A DNA stretch of 64,000 bases from Batkoa obscura. Lineage: Eukaryota; Entomophthoromycota; Entomophthoromycetes; Entomophthorales; Batkoaceae. Shown one piece after another: positions 27,324-43,434 of this stretch. Position numbers and translations under genes: made by a program. The notes beneath the pieces were generated by a model. That model made no database searches. It saw only the letters and a program-made list of their open reading frames with translations, and had not been told where the DNA came from. How positions within the stretch are numbered: the stretch's first letter is position 1; every line of letters starts with the position of its first letter. The DNA is taken from the NCBI GenBank assembly GCA_030770535.1, contig JASVEC010000048.1:124001-188000 (forward strand), written 5' to 3'.

Positions 27324-28315
27324 TTAAACTACGACAATAGCATCTAATGGAGCACTTGATAAATCGAATTTACCTGGCGTAGTTGAAAGCGACAAAGTCT
27401 TTGTAGCTACTCTCTCGGACTGAGCTGGGTCATGAGTAATCCAAACACAAATACTTTGATGTTTTTTACTCAATATCGTATTTTCTACTAAACTTACTGA
27501 CTTGGGGTCTAAAGCACTCGTAGGCTCTATTTATTTATGTTAGTTATAGTAGCATTGGAATAATGAACATTTAATTACCATCTAATAACAAAACAATTGG
27601 GTGACATGATAATGCTATAGCCATACTGATACGTTGGGATTCACCACCTGAAAGTGTGTTCCACTCTTTATCCCATAAATCAGCGCTTATACCCCAACTA
27701 TAAAATTAAATAACTAGTTTACAAGGCTAAAATAAAACGCTTACTCTCTAGCAATTTCAACCTAGAAATGAATTTAATAAACAAGCTATTCATGAGCGTA
27801 AACTAACTTACTGGGTCTCCTAACTCTCTCTTTTTATTGGAACTGAATTTGTGTACCTTTTCAAAAAATTCACGTGGGGAGCCGGGTAAGATGGCTTAAT
27901 GATTTCGCTTAATATTCATTATTATTTAAATACTGTAGATAAGCTACCTGGTCTTTGTGGTACATACATCACTTTACTGCGCCAAATGGGTATGGTTAAT
28001 TGTTCCGGTGTTCTTTTCATACATTATTTATAAGATTCGATACAGTTAATATATTAGTTTACTGGTTGTTTAAAGTAAATCCTCCCATCTCAAAAGGTAT
28101 AAGCTCTGCTAAACATTTTAATATGGTTGTTTTACTAATAAATAAATGAGATTGTTGTTTTATTCCTATTGTTATTGATATTACCCAGAACCACTTGGAC
28201 CTTTAATTGTTAATATATCGCCCTCGTTTAATTTAAAAGAAATATCAGAAAATAATCGACTTCCTTTTTCTTGTGGTTTATCTTTACATAAATTTTGTAC
28301 TATAAATTCTGCCAT
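27324..28315 (-). CDS. ABC-type ATPase lacking a membrane domain (YbbL/STAR1-like)
   Basis: Seven exons give about 230 residues, a single nucleotide-binding domain starting MAEFIVQNLCKDKPQEKGSR. Walker A is GPSGSGKTTILK (split by an intron), the Q-loop is YVPQRPAILPGSP, the signature is LSGGESQRISMAIAL, Walker B is VLLLDEPTSALDP, and the H-loop is WITHDP. No membrane segment is seen. Compact NBDs of this sort (bacterial YbbL/FetA, plant STAR1) pair with a separately encoded YbbM-type permease for metal or UDP-glucose export. No such partner is in this window. All ATPase motifs are intact, so it should be active. The transported substrate is unknown. Confidence 0.83.
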
Positions 28316-29759
28316 TTTAATCGTATTTTAAATAAAAAGTTAAACCCCATCTTTTTATATTTTTAATTATCTGATAAGGTTTAGTTGCATTTTTCTATGA
28401 TTAAGTTTAAATCTATGATAAATCACCATTGTATTAAATTAATTGTATCTCATTTGCTGATTAAATTGTTATCTATATTTTTACTAAAATATTATATTCT
28501 TATTATATACTAAAAGAAATGCTAATCAGATAAAACTAACTTATATCTGATTATTGTTAAAGCATAAGAATAACATGAATGTATTATTATAACAACTTCG
28601 ATAACGCAACTTTTAATAAATTTATAAAAAAAGATCAAATTTGATCTTTTAGCCTAATTCAAACTAGTAAAACTTTAATTATAAGAGTTTAAAATATAGT
28701 ATAATTTTAAAGAAGATGTTAATAAGAGATAATCCTATGAAAATAGGTTCGGATAAAAGTTTTATTAATAAACTTTGTATCCATGTTATATCGCTTCGAT
28801 AATCATTGATTATCTTTGTATATTCAATTGAGTCCTATAAAGTAAGCACACTTTCCTTTATATTAATAAAAAAACATGTAATTATCTATAAACTAGGTAT
28901 AAAATGTTATTAAAAAATTTAATTGCAATTTCATTTTATATGAAAGTTATATAAATTATTTTAATACCTTAATGAATAGATAATATAATCAGCTAATATT
29001 GACCTAACTGTTTTGTATCGTTTATCTGAATAGGTGGTAAAGCAAAAGTGCTAAAGACTTTGCCCAATTTAATGCAAATATTATGTTTGCAAATATTATA
29101 ATATGGGCAAATTTCTTAGTCACGCAAATTTTTATCAATGTTTAAATTTAATTAATACATCCTCCTTTTAACTTATTTGTATTTAAAATACTTTCTGACG
29201 GTTTTAACTAAAAGAAGTATTTAAATTTATCATACTTAATTTAGCTGTGAAATCTTATTGTTTGTACAATAAACAAAAATGATTAAACTATTTTAATAAC
29301 TGATGATATACTCCCCTTACTCTTGTACTTCTAATCATTTAATCAACAATACACCTTCTATAAAGACCTATAGTTTCTTATAAATTTCATACAAAAGATA
29401 AAAATAGTTTTAATTTAATATAAATAATATTAAAAATATATTTTTTATATTAACTCAATAGAAATTAAATAGAAAGGAGCCATCACATAAATCAACTACG
29501 ATTAGTATGTTAAATTTAGCAATTAAAAACAATTAAAAAAAAGAGGTAAATGGAACTGTATAACTAATAAAAAAGGCAACTTAAATTCGACTAAAAAAGA
29601 GAGGTTAACTTGGTAATTAAACGATAGTTAATAATATATCACTATTACAATACAATTATCAAAAAGTAAAATAAAAAATATCTTTAACATAATATAATTT
29701 ATAGTATATAAAAATAATCGACAATATAGTTTAAAAAAGTATGTGCGTGTGTATCGAAA
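28316..29759. other. Gene-empty region between ABC ATPase and ssSPT
   Basis: 1.4 kb of AT-rich sequence. I see no gene, tRNA or family repeat. Confidence 0.5.
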
Positions 29760-29969
29760 TTAAGGAAGAAGGGCACTTGAAAAGGAGCCAAAATATTTAA
29801 GATATTCTGGGGTATAATTAGCAGCGGTATATAAGAAGAGACCAGTACCAACTACAGCAATAGAATTAACGATGCATTTCTCCCAAGGTTCTAACATATA
29901 AACAGCAGTTGTTAATTCATATTGATAATATTTTAATTGGACTTGTTCTTGGATAGACTTTAAGCTCAT
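29760..29969 (-). CDS. Small subunit of serine palmitoyltransferase (ssSPT/SPTSSA-like)
   Basis: Single-exon ORF of 69 residues. The core KYYQYELTTAVYMLEPWEKC and VNSIAVVGTGLFLYTA match the animal and plant ssSPT family (YYQYLLVTALYMLEPWE). The subunit has one transmembrane helix in the ER membrane. It binds the LCB1/LCB2 heterodimer, raising activity of the first step of sphingolipid synthesis (serine plus palmitoyl-CoA) and setting acyl-CoA preference. Length is normal. It resembles SPTSSA more than yeast Tsc3. It stands alone in a gene-poor stretch. The start codon is the only Met before the conserved block. Confidence 0.9.
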   Translation of the reverse strand: MSLKSIQEQVQLKYYQYELTTAVYMLEPWEKCIVNSIAVVGTGLFLYTAANYTPEYLKYFGSFSSALLP

Positions 29970-32370
29970 CTTTATTAACTAATTGAATTTATAAAAAAAA
30001 ATAGTTTCTGAATAAAAAAGATTTGACTTGCTTTAAATACCCTTTTTTAAAGTGGGGGCATTGGAACCAACTGGGTTTTAAGTAGTGATTGAATCTTAAT
30101 TGGTTAACTGAAGTTCAACCAATTAAATCTTGAGTACAGATTTCCTGGTGTTAATTATTGAGTTTCATCATGAGGTTTAAATGGGTCATAGTTTATTGTT
30201 TACTTAAAACAATAATAAAAACAAGAGTGACACAGTATTATTAAAGGCTACAAAATATAAAATAGTTAATAATTTGTTGTATTTGATAATCTATTAAAGT
30301 CTATAACAGTGTATTTACCCTTCATTACTTTTGTTTTTACTATTCCTATTATATCATTCACTTTTCAAGTATTAATTAAATCGTATCTATTGAATAATAA
30401 AATCATTAACTTAAGGCATAACTAGAATGATCGTCTGATAATTTAAATACAAGCCATTAAAGAATAAAGTAATAAATAGTAATTTAAACAACCATTTTTA
30501 TGTTATTTATCCTAAATTCATTCATTATCTTATAAATCTTTTAAACATTGCAAAAGTTTGGGTTGTATTGTGATGAACTTTACCCAAGGTTAAGCTTTTG
30601 CATTGTTAAACTATTCTTTCTTATTTCAACATTCTAGAAGTTTATTTATTAAGTTTCAAATTATATTTTAATGCTTCTAGTTTTTTCTTCATTGAAATAA
30701 AAAATAAACCCGATTAATAGGTAATAAAAAAACAACAAAATAGTGAACGATTGTCTCTGTATTTACTTTATTTAGCAATTCAATAATTAAATATTTACGC
30801 TTTTATTTAGTTATTAAATGCTGAAAGATATCATAAATTCAGGTTTTTCATTTTTTACAATAGCTGTTATAACTTGTAATTTTAATAAATAGAACTAATA
30901 AAGTTATGCTTAGATAATATTTGGAAGCTAAATAAATATTAGAAATTATCACATTGTATCTTTGCATAAGGCAATCAAGTTAACTTGTCATTTTTAATAA
31001 TTTTCTAACTACTATTTGGATCCGCTTAAGCTCCTTTATAATCTATCAATAATTAATTTACCTTTTTCGCTACTTATCCTCATTACAATATTCTTCTTCA
31101 TTGTAAGAACCATCAATAAAACCGATCAACAACAATAATATCATTAGCTAATAATTTATTATATTAAATAATTTAATACATCGTAGAATAATAAAAACCT
31201 TACATTGAAATAGAGAATTTCACAATTTTGAATTTAGGCTAAAATCCTATTTAAAGTTATAGTTTACTTTTGTATCTAATTAACTATTTGTGATTATTTA
31301 TAATAATATTAATTAAACTAAAGTAGAAAAGGCGATGTTCTCTAATAAAGTGGCAGAAATCAATAAACCCTACATCTCGGTAAACAAGCAGTTGGGTCGG
31401 TTAAACTAAATTGAAGGTTATTGAATAAAGATTTTGACTTATTTAAGACTTGAGTGGGTATTATGCATCTTTGTATATTAGTTAATTTTAAAAATATTTA
31501 GGAAGTTACTAAATTAAACTATATGATGTTAAGAATAAAATTACCGATAGTAACTCTAAAACCTCATAAGCACACCATTGCAAGCCTGATATTTTAATCT
31601 TCTGAATCAGTTGCTACTTCATTAGATATTCTAATTAGCTTCGTAGAACATCTATTTAAAAAACATCATATTAAATAAAGTAAACTATGAAAGTTGATAT
31701 TTCTCCTTTTTATATTAAATGCAGGTACATATTTTTTACTCAAGAATAAACATGAGGCTATTCTCAATCTTTTATTATTTTATTAGCTACTTTCTATTAT
31801 TGACTATAATAAGATTTATAATCCTAATAGTTTTAGAAATAAATGCAATAATATCACTGATGTTATTCTCATTGATCTATGAGTTATACATTTCTTTTAT
31901 TCCAAGCTATTAGTTGACAACCTTCCCGCTCCTTTATGGTCTGTTACCTACCTACTGCACATCTGGATAAATTCATATGAAACCAAGTAAAGTTTGTTCA
32001 TTATCCTTTGTGACAGCCAAAACCAGGTTTATAAGTTTTACAATGACTACTGATATTTAACACCTTTGTTCTTGTTATTGCATAACTCCTCATTTCATAA
32101 TGTTTTATATAATCTTTTCTTTAATAAAATATAAATTAAGATTTTCTAGCTTATAAAATATCTCCAAACTTATCGTTTGGAATAAAAGTAATAAAAATCT
32201 AATGTTAAACTACCTATGAAGCTATTTGACATATGTTACTAATTACAATAAATAAATCAGAAGCTTTATATATTGTTTTAAATTTATTAGAAATAAATTG
32301 GTATATTAAAATCAAAAGTAATATATAGTTTGAAACATTATAAAACAATTCATTAATAAAATAGACAAAA

Positions 32371-32409
32371 TATTTGAGAATGTATTCTTAAACACAAAAA
32401 TACATCCCC
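32371..32409 (-). mobile_element. MITE-like element, internally deleted copy
   Basis: Retains the outer end (ATTCTTAAACACAAAAATAC followed by ATCCCC) joined to TATTTGAG from the middle of the element. The other terminus is missing, so this is a fragment of a reverse-orientation copy. Confidence 0.7.
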
Positions 32410-32590
32410 ATGTTAAATAAATTATAAATTATAAATTATTAAGACCTATTATTCTATTGAAAATAAATTTGATAAATTTTTATAAGACAGCAAATATAAT
32501 AGTAACTAGTTAAAGGATCATTTATAAAAAAAATCATATAACAATAATAAAAGTCAAATCTTTATAACAGAATTACTATACATAAATTTA

Positions 32591-33244
32591 AATAATTCTA
32601 TTTAATAAAGATATAATAGTATATTGATATTACTATTTAATTGAAGATTAAACTAATGATTTTCCAAATTTTAATCTGCTTTAAAATTGAACAAAAAATG
32701 AGGGTGTTTTTTTTGGTTTCATTATTTTTTCCATCTTTTAAGCGCTATTTGAGCGGAAAGGTTGTTAGTAAAATTCTTAAACAAAAAATACATCCCCAAA
32801 TTAAAAGATGAATTATTCAATTAAGGTCTACAAATGCTGTACATTAAAGCAGTTAGTTTGGTAAGTAAATCAAAAATAATCATTATATTATTATTCGTGC
32901 GAGTTTAATAATATAAAGAGTAAATCAATCTAATAAAAAGCTTGTATTTTAGTTAAGCTTTGTTCTATTATTAACGATAAAATGGTTTTGTTATAGAAAA
33001 CAATCAATTACAACAAAATATTTAGTGAAAGGTAATTTGTTTTTCAGTTACTTAATTATATATAATCTACTGTAATAATATTAATATTACTGATAATATA
33101 AGTTTATTTTTATAAAAAGCTTAGTAAATAGTTTTATAAAGTTACTTAATACAATACAGTTGTTAAAGTATAAATTTCTAGTGTTAACTACTTATTTTGA
33201 AATAAAAACACAGACATTGAGCTGAAAATTAGTATGATAATATA
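32591..33244 (+). repeat. Dispersed noncoding repeat, copy 1 (carries MITE copy 6)
   Basis: Matches 41790-42446 in the same orientation. From 32801 to about 33240 the two copies look identical apart from a single base difference (GCTGAAAATT here, GCTGCAAATT there). The first 50 bp are more diverged (about five or six differences). No ORF, no terminal repeats and no TG...CA ends were seen. The MITE at 32700-32797 is absent from the other copy. Confidence 0.9.
32700..32797 (-). mobile_element. MITE-like element, copy 6
   Basis: 98 bp in reverse orientation, GAGGGTGT to ACATCCCC, with exact AAAT duplications (32696-32699, 32798-32801). The uninterrupted sequence exists at 41993-42010 (one AAAT only), which proves the insertion and its 4-bp duplication. 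Confidence 0.93.
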
Positions 33245-33383
33245 AATTACTAGTTATAAAAATTACCATTAGTTATTGCATATTTGTACTTTAATAACTG
33301 TTAATAAATAAACAAACAACAAAATAAAAAAACATTCGTTACAATCATTTAAATTTCAACTTGGATCAAACCAAAAATCATAT

Positions 33384-33478
33384 GGGGATATTTTTTTGGC
33401 TTGCACTTTTTCTATTTTTTAAGCATTATTTGAGCGGAAAGATTGTTAGTAAAATTCTTAAACACAAAATACATCCCC
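33384..33478 (-). mobile_element. MITE-like element, copy 7
   Basis: 95 bp in reverse orientation, GGGGATAT to ACATCCCC, with exact ATAT duplications (33380-33383, 33479-33482). Confidence 0.88.
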
Positions 33479-34327
33479 ATATTCTTGATTTTAATAAGTA
33501 AATACTTATCTATAATGTAATATCATAAAAACATCGAGTTATTTTATAATACCTTTTTTACTATCATAAATGGTTATCATCTTTAATAATTGCTATAAAA
33601 TATTTAAAAATAGTGTTTTGATAACCTTTTATTACTATTATTTTTATTTTTATTAGCCTTTTATTTTAAGTAATAGTATTTTAAATATCTTTTGATTTCA
33701 AGTAATAGTGAGTTAAAATCATAGATACTAAAAGTTTATTGCGATTCAATTTGTGGTAATTTTTAAAGCTAATTATTTATTTACTTGATTTTTTTTAAGC
33801 CTAATATAAGATTTTACCTGGTTTTAGAAAAGTATTCTTCTTAAATGAGCAGTTAAAAACGTCACAAATAAGTTGCAGTAGCTGTATAAAAGTCAATCAA
33901 ATTGAAATTGAAGTTTAATTTTTAAGCTTTTTAATAATATGGAAGATACAATGATAATCTATCTTTTGTAGTTACTTTATAGCAAACAATATTGGAAATT
34001 TTAACACAACCTATGCTTTATTTATGATATCAAATAAATTATAGAAAAAATAAAATCTTCTTATCAAAAATAATAAATATCAAATTTTATAAAAAAGACT
34101 TAAATTTATTTCTAATTCGTTATTTCCTCTATAGAGAATAAATCACTTTAGAATTTATTTTTATAGCAAAGATAGTGATACTAACTAACAAAGGAGCAAG
34201 ATACGAAGTCACTCTAACTAATCCGATTTTTAGAAAACAGCTACATTAGCCTACTTTTTAATAAAACAGAAGTTTCCCATAACACACATAAAACCCAACT
34301 GAACCTAACATAATATCAAACAGAAAC

Positions 34328-34373
34328 ACATACTTCCCTTATACATACTTCCCTTACACATACTTTATCTTAT
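34328..34373 (+). repeat. 15-bp tandem repeat upstream of TPS1
   Basis: Three head-to-tail units of ACATACTTCCCTTAT/C, the third diverged (ACATACTTTATCTTAT). It lies 370-415 bp before the TPS1 start codon. A regulatory role is possible but only inferred. Confidence 0.7.
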
Positions 34374-34472
34374 CTCTTTTATCTTTCTAGAAATTAACCT
34401 ATTACAATGGTACGAATTATGAAATCATCCCTTAAAAATTAACTTAACTACGTCACCTTTTGTAGATTATTG

Positions 34473-34477
34473 CCCCT
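34473..34477 (-). promoter_or_regulatory. Possible stress-response element (CCCCT) before TPS1
   Basis: CCCCT (AGGGG on the other strand) is the core of the yeast STRE bound by Msn2/4, which regulates TPS1 in Saccharomyces. G/C-runs are rare here, but a 5-bp match is weak evidence. Confidence 0.25.
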
Positions 34478-34741
34478 ATTGAAATGCCAACTTCCACATC
34501 GGAGTCTAAAAGATAGGGATTTAATTTTTAAATCAAGCCAATGAGATGAATTTTATTAAAGTGGTTGGTCCAATTATGGATTTTATTGGTCAATTTATGG
34601 CTTCTTACCTATTTCCTATTGTATGATGTCATGGTTAGAATTTTATTTCAATTTGTAAATGGTTAATAATTATATAAACTGAATAAGGTAGTAATTTTTC
34701 TAAAGAGAGTTTTTGATAAAGTTAGTTTAAATTTTAAAGAA

Positions 34742-35853
34742 ATGTCCAACAAAGAAAATAGTGGTCAAAGATTATTAGTGATATCTAATCGCTTACCAAT
34801 CACTATAAAAAAAGGAGAAGATTCTAGTTATTCTTATTCCATGAGTTCAGGTGGACTTGTTTCTGCGCTTTCCGGGTTGAAGAAAGAAATGTCATTTAAA
34901 TGGATTGGTTGGCCGGGTAAGTTTTATTCTATTTGAAGTCAAAGTATATAAAACTAAATTGAAAATTTATAGGCAAGGATTTTAATGAAGATGATAGAAA
35001 AACAATCTGTACTTCATTAAAAGAAGAATTTAATTGTAAACCAGTATTTTTAGAAGATGACTTAGCAGAAGCTCATTATAATGGGTTTTCTAATAGGTAA
35101 ATTAAATTTAATAGAATAAAATAGAATGAAATAATATTAAATATATTATTTATTCTATAGTATTTTATGGCCATTATTCCATTATCATCCAGGAGAAATA
35201 TCATTTAATGATGAAGCTTGGGAAGCATATAAAAAAGCAAATGAATTATTTGCTGATGCAGTATTTGAAGAATTAAAAGATGGGGATTTAGTATGGATTC
35301 ATGATTATCATTTAATGATATTACCTCAATTATTAAGACAAAGGATGGGAAATCAATATAAAAATGTGAAAATTGGTTGGTTTTTACATACCCCTTTTCC
35401 ATCCAGTGAAATTTATCGTATTTTACCGGTGAGAAAAGAAGTGCTTTTAGGTGTACTTAATGCCGATCTTTTAGGCTTTCATACTTATGATTATGCAAGA
35501 CACTTCTTATCGTCGTGTAGTTTGGTTATGAATTTGGAAACGACACCAAATCATATTGAATTTCAAAATAGAAAAGTTAAAGTAGGTACTTTCCCTATTG
35601 GTATTGATCCGGAAAAGTTTTTACAGGTAATTAATAGTAATAATAATATTTATTTATTTATTTATTTATTTTAATTTAACAGGAGTTAAAAACAGAAACA
35701 GTAATGGAAAGAATTAGAAGATTAAAAGAAAAGTTTAAAGGAACTAAGGTTATTGTTGGTGTGGATCGATTAGATTATATTAAAGGAGTACCTCAAAAAT
35801 TAGCTGGTGTTGAATACTTTTTTGAAAAATATCCGGAATTTATTGGAAAAGTA

Positions 35854-35884
<31 letters not shown>

Positions 35885-36455
35885 TCATTTTATTTTATTA
35901 AATAGGTAGTTTTAATTCAAGTAGCAGTACCATCTAGAAGTGATGTTGATGAATATCAATATTTAACATGTAAAGTCAATGAAATGGTTGGTAGAATCAA
36001 TGGAAGATTTGGTAATTTTAATAGACTATAATATATTATAAAATATTTAATATATTAATTTTATTTATTTAGGTACAATTGAATATGTTCCAATTCATTT
36101 TATGTATCAATCAGTTAATTTTCAAGAATTAGTAGCCTTATATGCTATGTCTGATATCTGTTTAGTATCCTCCACTAGAGATGGTATGAATTTAGTATCT
36201 TATGAATTTATCTCTTCACAACAAGATAATCATGGTAGTTTAATATTATCTGAATTTGCTGGAGCAGCTCAATCATTAAATGGTTCACTTATTGTTAATC
36301 CATGGGATACTGAAGATTTAGCTAGTAAAATCTTTCAAGCTTTAACCCTTTCCAATCAAGAAAAATCAGAAAATTTTCAAAAGTTATTTCGATATGTTAC
36401 TAAATATACCGCGGCTTATTGGGGTCTCAATTTCGTACGTGAGCTTGAAGCTTAA
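34742..36455 (+). CDS. TPS1: Alpha,alpha-trehalose-phosphate synthase (UDP-forming)
   Basis: Six exons give about 475 residues, the length of single-domain fungal Tps1. The enzyme (GT20, GT-B fold) makes trehalose-6-phosphate from UDP-glucose and glucose-6-phosphate. Substrate motifs are in order: LLVISNRLPITIKK, SSGGLVSALSGLK, WIGWPG, FHYHPGEISF, VWIHDYHLMILPQLL, WFLHTPFPSSEIYR, VGVDRLDYIKGVP, QVAVPSRSDVDEY, SSTRDGMNLVSYEF and GSLILSEFAGAAQSLNG. All catalytic residues seem present. There is no C-terminal phosphatase domain. Product trehalose protects against heat and drying, and T6P restrains hexokinase. SKI3 begins 268 bp downstream on the same strand. Confidence 0.97.
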
Positions 36456-36722
36456 TTGATTAATAGTATTTTTTTTAATGGAATTTTAATTTAATTGAAC
36501 CTTCCATCAACCACTTTCTATTTTCCCTATTATTAAATTGTTAAAGTTGAACAAAGATGAATTATTATTTATTTATTATTTATTTATTATTTTTATTTTT
36601 ATTTTTTATTTTTTGTTTTTTGTGCATATGTCATTATGAGATTTATAAGAAGAATAAAATGAATGAAATCAAATTTTAATTTGATAAATTGAAAGAACTT
36701 CTTTTTTTGATATTTTTCAAAT

Positions 36723-41606
<4,884 letters not shown>

Positions 41607-41851
41607 GGGTAAAATAATAAGTTTTTTTTAAGTAAAAGAATAAAAATCAATGACTATTTTAAAATTAATCTATTTTTAAGTTAGTTCTAATATTATTTTA
41701 TTTAAATATTCTTTTTTTTAAATTAAAGTTCTTAAAAAGGATATTAAATTCTAATGGTTTTTTAGGATAAATTTACTCAATATAAAATTCAAATAATTCT
41801 ATTTGATAAAAATACAATAGTATATTAATATTAATATTTAATTGAAGATTA
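41607..41851. other. Intergenic after SKI3
   Basis: About 245 bp, AT-rich, ending in the first diverged part of dispersed repeat copy 2. No gene. Confidence 0.5.
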
Positions 41852-42446
41852 GGGGATGTGTTTTTATGTTTAAGAATTTTACTAACAATTTTTCTGCTCA
41901 AATAGTGCTCAAAAGATGGAGAAAGTGATGAAGCCAAAAAAACACCCCCATTAAACTAATGATTTTCCAAATTTTAATATGCTTTAAAATTGAACAAAAA
42001 ATTAAAAGATGAATTATTCAATTAAGGTCTACAAATGCTGTACATTAAAGCAGTTAGTTTGGTAAGTAAATCAAAAATAATCATTATATTATTATTCGTG
42101 CGAGTTTAATAATATAAAGAGTAAATCAATCTAATAAAAAGCTTGTATTTTAGTTAAGCTTTGTTCTATTATTAACGATAAAATGGTTTTGTTATAGAAA
42201 ACAATCAATTACAACAAAATATTTAGTGAAAGGTAATTTGTTTTTCAGTTACTTAATTATATATAATCTACTGTAATAATATTAATATTACTGATAATAT
42301 AAGTTTATTTTTATAAAAAGCTTAGTAAATAGTTTTATAAAGTTACTTAATACAATACAGTTGTTAAAGTATAAATTTCTAGTGTTAACTACTTATTTTG
42401 AAATAAAAACACAGACATTGAGCTGCAAATTAGTATGATAATATAG
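41790..42446 (+). repeat. Dispersed noncoding repeat, copy 2 (carries MITE copy 8)
   Basis: Second copy of the 32591-33244 repeat, in the same orientation, 9.2 kb away, so the two bracket TPS1 and SKI3 as direct repeats. It carries a MITE at 41852-41949 that copy 1 lacks, and lacks the MITE that copy 1 carries. Similarity ends abruptly at about 42446. Confidence 0.9.
41852..41949 (+). mobile_element. MITE-like element, copy 8
   Basis: 98 bp, GGGGATGT to ACACCCCC, with exact ATTA duplications (41848-41851, 41950-41953). Dispersed repeat copy 1 has the empty site with one ATTA at 32647-32650. Confidence 0.93.
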
Positions 42447-42478
42447 GTTAGCTACTGCATAATTAAACTTTGACAGCT

Positions 42479-42570
42479 GGAAATGTATTTTTTGTTTAAC
42501 AATTTACTAATAAATTTTCCATTTAAATAGCGCTTAAAAATAGAAAAAACGATGAAACCAAAAACACACA
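42479..42570 (+). mobile_element. MITE-like element, copy 9 (degenerate)
   Basis: About 92 bp. The left end GGAAATGT and right end ACACACA are altered, but the core is kept (ATAGCGCTTAAAAATAG, GATGAAACCAAAAACACAC). No clear target duplication. An old copy just outside dispersed repeat copy 2. Confidence 0.75.
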
Positions 42571-43434
42571 TAATATAATTTCTTTTGAACCTTAAGTTGA
42601 ATAAAGAGTAAATATAATATAGCATAAAAAATATCTGATTAAGATTCTTCTGGCTCTTTCAAGATTAAAATAACTCTTCTAGAATTGTCTTAAATAAATA
42701 CAACAATGTATAGCATTTTTTAATTCATATAATAGTTAGTATTTGCTTCATATCTTTTACAAGTATTAAGTTTTATTTTATGGATTAATTCTTATATTGA
42801 AAATAAAATAACAATACTTACTATGTAAGTAATATAATATAACATTGAATCCAGATCATTTAAATTTCTAATAATTTTAATAAGATGATAATTAAATTTG
42901 TATTTTGAACTATTAATATAATGGACATTATTAAGAATTGAATGCTGAGTTCGAATGCTTAACGAATTTCTAATAAATTTTATTTAATAAAAGTCATGAT
43001 CTAATTTAAAAGTAGCAAGTAAAAAGCCCACCCGATTGGTCATTTTCCATATTTGTCTTTCAGTTTAATTTTAAAATGAAACTATCATAACTTCAAGATT
43101 ATTCACTACTTTAACAATGCCAAATTGACTTTAGGGAGTTGAATAATAATTATTAAACAAGTTCAATATTGAATCTCAGTTTTGATTCGATATTCACACC
43201 TTTTTAGATCTTTTATTAGCCAATTATATGAATCAATACCCGCAGCTAAGCCGGTGTAATTGTCGGGTCCATTAAATTCCATATCCCGAAAAAATATTCA
43301 GCAATGAAAGACTATGATTGGCTAAGGTTTAACTTTATTCCGGGCAATAAATATAGAAAGTGATAAGCAATAGTATTTAATTTTTAGTTTTTTAGTTTAT
43401 TTCGACATTTTATTTCTTAAATTTATTTACTATT
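42571..43434. other. Intergenic upstream of the bZIP gene
   Basis: About 860 bp with no gene recognised. The 43010-43330 part is less AT-rich and is probably the bZIP promoter. Confidence 0.5.

Larger units (their letters stand above)
29970..34741. other. Long gene-poor region with repeats
   Basis: 4.8 kb without a supported gene. It holds a truncated MITE end (32371-32409), one copy of a dispersed noncoding repeat (32591-33244) carrying MITE copy 6, and MITE copy 7. Small open frames such as 31719-31913 read as hydrophobic AT-rich noise. The last 420 bp is the TPS1 promoter region. Confidence 0.6.

Noticed and set aside
31719-31913. 64-codon hydrophobic ORF on +
   Set aside because: Composition is that of AT-rich noise (Ile/Phe/Leu/Tyr), with no homology and no splice partners in a gene-empty region.
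32591-33244. Dispersed repeat as a solo LTR
   Set aside because: No TG...CA ends, no flanking target duplication and no primer-binding or polypurine signal could be seen.
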